Source of the DNA: an uncultured Dechloromonas sp.
GTDB lineage: Bacteria; Pseudomonadota; Gammaproteobacteria; Burkholderiales; Rhodocyclaceae
NCBI GenBank assembly: GCA_946477505.1
Contig: CAMKYP010000267.1
Coordinates: 1 to 5,778 of the forward strand
Direction: 5' to 3'
Length of the DNA: 5,778 nt
Shown here in pieces: positions 4,053 through 5,778 of this stretch. The notes beneath the pieces are model-generated. The model was not told the origin of the DNA, searched no databases, and saw only the letters and a list, made by a program, of their open reading frames with translations. Position 1 is the first letter of the stretch; every line of letters starts with the position of its first letter. Position numbers and translations under genes: made by a program.

Positions 4053-5778
4053 ATGCCTTCTCAATGTTAACGAGGAACGCCTTGTACTCCGGCGTCTGCG
4101 TATTGGCGTCGCCCACGAACGGCGTCAAGGTGTTGGTGATGAAGCCAGGCTTCGTCGCCCCCTTGAAACCGTAGTGGATCGGAATGCCGATGGTGTGCAC
4201 CTTCTTGCCATCGACATCGAGCGCCTTGATGCGCTTGGTCACCACCGCCACGCCCTTGATAAAGCCGCGGTTGGAGCGGATCTTGACCTTGTCGCCGATC
4301 GCGATGCCCTTTTCCTTGGCCAGTTCCTCGCCAATTTCCACGAACTGTTCCGGCTGCATGATCGCGTTGATCTTGCTCTGCTTGGTCCAGTAGTGGAAAT
4401 GCTCGGTCAGGCGGTAGGTGGTCGCCACGTACGGGAAGTCCTTGGCCGTGCCGAACGCTTCCATGTCGCCCTTGTACACGCGGGCCGCGGGGTTGGCGCG
4501 GGCCTTCGGGTTCTTCGGGTGCATCGGATTGGTGTCGAGCGGGCTTTCGAACGGCTCGTAGTGCTCGGGGAACGGACCTTCGGCCATCAGTCCGAGACTG
4601 AACAGGCGGCCGACGCCTTCGCCGGTCATGATGAAAGGCATGACGTTCTGGTCGGGCGCGGCATCCGGACGCATGTCGGGGATGTCGTTGCCACCCCACT
4701 TGTCGCCCAGCCACTTGAGCACGGTACGCTTCGGATCCCATGGCTTGCCGGAAAGATCGGCCGAGGCACGGTTGTACAGGATGCGGCGGTTAACCGGCCA
4801 GGCGAAGCCCCAGTTCAGCGTCTGGCCGAGGCCGGACGGATCGCTGTTGTCGCGCCGTGCCGACAGGTTGCCGGCCTGCGACCAGACGCCGCAATAGATC
4901 CAGTTGCCGCAGGTGGTCGAACCGTCGTCGCGCAGCATGGCGAAGCTTGGTAGCTGCTCGCCGGCCTTGACCAGCACCTTGGTCGGATCTTTGGGATCAA
5001 GCACATCGGCCAGTGCCTTGCCGTTGAACTCCATCATCAGTTCTTCCGGCGACGGCTTGGTCGGGATGCGATAAGCCCAGGTCAGCTTCTGGATCGGCTC
5101 CGAGTAGGCGCCGCCATCCTTGGCGTACATGTCCTTGAGTTTCAGGAACAGGTTGGCCAGGATTTCGGTGTCGTCCTTGGCATCGCCCGGCGCGTCGGCA
5201 GCCTTCCAGCGCCACTGGATGACGCGGCCGGAGTTGGTGAAACTACCGGTCGTTTCGGCAAACAGCGTGGCCGGCAGGCGGAACACCTCGGTCTTGATTT
5301 CCTCTGGCTTGACGTCGTTGAACTCGCCGTGCGGTTTCCAGAATTCCGAGGTATCGGTCGCCAGCGGGTCCATGACCACCATGTACTTCAACTTGGCCAG
5401 CGCGTCGCCCACCTTCTTCTTGTTGGCGACGGATGCGAGCGGGTTGAAGCCCTGGCACAGGAAGCCGTTGATCTTGCCCTGGTACATCTGGTCGAAGATC
5501 GACAGCACGTCGGACGCGCCCGACAGCTTGGGCATGAAGTCGTAGGCGAAGCCGTTGTCCTTGTTGGCGGCATCGCCCCACCAGGCCTTGTGCAGGCTGA
5601 CGTACCACTTTGACAGGTTCTGGCCATAGTTCATCTGGCCCGGACGCAGCAGCTTCGGCGTCTTCTTGTCGAGGAAGGTCTTCAGGTCGGGTTCGGCATC
5701 GGTCGGCACCGCCAGATAACCCGGCAGGTTCTGGGCGTAGAGCGCGAAATCGGTGATGCCCTGGACGTTGGCGTGGCC
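4051..5778 (-). CDS. fdnG: Formate dehydrogenase-N/-O alpha subunit (molybdopterin, probably selenocysteine), N-terminus outside the window
   Basis: This is the C-terminal 575 residues of the catalytic subunit (FdnG/FdoG; E. coli about 1015 aa), which oxidises formate to CO2 at a Mo- or W-bis-MGD centre on the periplasmic side. The frame is open to the right edge; the apparent GTG start at 5709 is an internal valine, since the preceding 23 codons read HANVQGITDFALYAQNLPGY, a family segment. Family landmarks are FLCQGFNPLAS (near 5430-5463), KLKYMVVMDPLATDTSEFW, EVFRLPATLFAE, RDNSDPSGLGQTLNW, PVNRRILYNRASADLSGKPW, AEGPFPEHYEPFESPLDTNP, and the C-terminal MGD-binding domain with TYRLTEHFHYWTKQ, QPEQFVEIGEELA and a TPEYKAFLVNIEKA terminus. 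The Tat signal, N-terminal [4Fe-4S] site and active-site Sec/Cys fall roughly 0.7-1.3 kb beyond the edge. Selenocysteine is inferred from selA next door. No frameshift is seen. Confidence 0.96.
   Translation of the reverse strand, partial: GHANVQGITDFALYAQNLPGYLAVPTDAEPDLKTFLDKKTPKLLRPGQMNYGQNLSKWYVSLHKAWWGDAANKDNGFAYDFMPKLSGASDVLSIFDQMYQGKINGFLCQGFNPLASVANKKKVGDALAKLKYMVVMDPLATDTSEFWKPHGEFNDVKPEEIKTEVFRLPATLFAETTGSFTNSGRVIQWRWKAADAPGDAKDDTEILANLFLKLKDMYAKDGGAYSEPIQKLTWAYRIPTKPSPEELMMEFNGKALADVLDPKDPTKVLVKAGEQLPSFAMLRDDGSTTCGNWIYCGVWSQAGNLSARRDNSDPSGLGQTLNWGFAWPVNRRILYNRASADLSGKPWDPKRTVLKWLGDKWGGNDIPDMRPDAAPDQNVMPFIMTGEGVGRLFSLGLMAEGPFPEHYEPFESPLDTNPMHPKNPKARANPAARVYKGDMEAFGTAKDFPYVATTYRLTEHFHYWTKQSKINAIMQPEQFVEIGEELAKEKGIAIGDKVKIRSNRGFIKGVAVVTKRIKALDVDGKKVHTIGIPIHYGFKGATKPGFITNTLTPFVGDANTQTPEYKAFLVNIEKA

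Noticed and set aside
5707..5709. GTG as start of the alpha subunit
   Set aside because: The frame continues upstream to the window edge with a conserved FdnG segment, so this is an internal valine of a truncated gene.

Overview
The window is a GC-rich stretch in which every convincing gene lies on the minus strand. Gene content, codon usage and sequence character fit a facultative or anaerobic betaproteobacterium, possibly of the Rhodocyclaceae (Dechloromonas/Azonexus-like). The lineage is an inference from recall, not from a search.

In the direction of transcription (right to left) the layout is: (1) the 3' part of the catalytic alpha subunit of a membrane-bound formate dehydrogenase-N/-O (fdnG/fdoG; 575 residues visible, the N-terminal ~440 lie beyond the right edge); (2) the four-cluster iron-sulfur beta subunit (fdxH/fdnH/fdoH), complete; (3) the cytochrome b556 gamma subunit (fdnI/fdoI), complete; (4) a 157-bp gap with two hairpins, one an intrinsic-terminator shape; (5) fdhE, a formate dehydrogenase accessory protein with four CxxC motifs, complete; (6) a 225-bp gap with an 8-bp UUCG stem-loop and, directly against the next start codon, a small hairpin resembling a bacterial SECIS; (7) selA, selenocysteine synthase, visible for 410 residues and running off the left edge.

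The three structural genes are tightly packed: 12 nt between alpha and beta, and an ATGA overlap between beta and gamma, with strong Shine-Dalgarno sequences. They form one translationally coupled unit making the periplasm-facing complex that oxidises formate and passes electrons through Fe-S clusters and two b hemes to the quinone pool. FdhE helps make this enzyme active, and SelA makes the Sec-tRNA needed if the alpha subunit carries selenocysteine. The active-site codon itself is outside the window. The maturation genes are set apart by structured gaps and lack clear Shine-Dalgarno sequences, suggesting lower or separately controlled expression.

The most interesting signal is the hairpin 4 nt upstream of the selA start. 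It has a bulged U, four base pairs, then GGUC at the apex, the arrangement SelB recognises in bacterial SECIS elements. E. coli selAB mRNA is known to carry a SECIS-like element in its leader, so this may be an autoregulatory SelB site. Second is a possible attenuator between fdnI and fdhE with two mutually exclusive folds. The genes themselves are well-known families.
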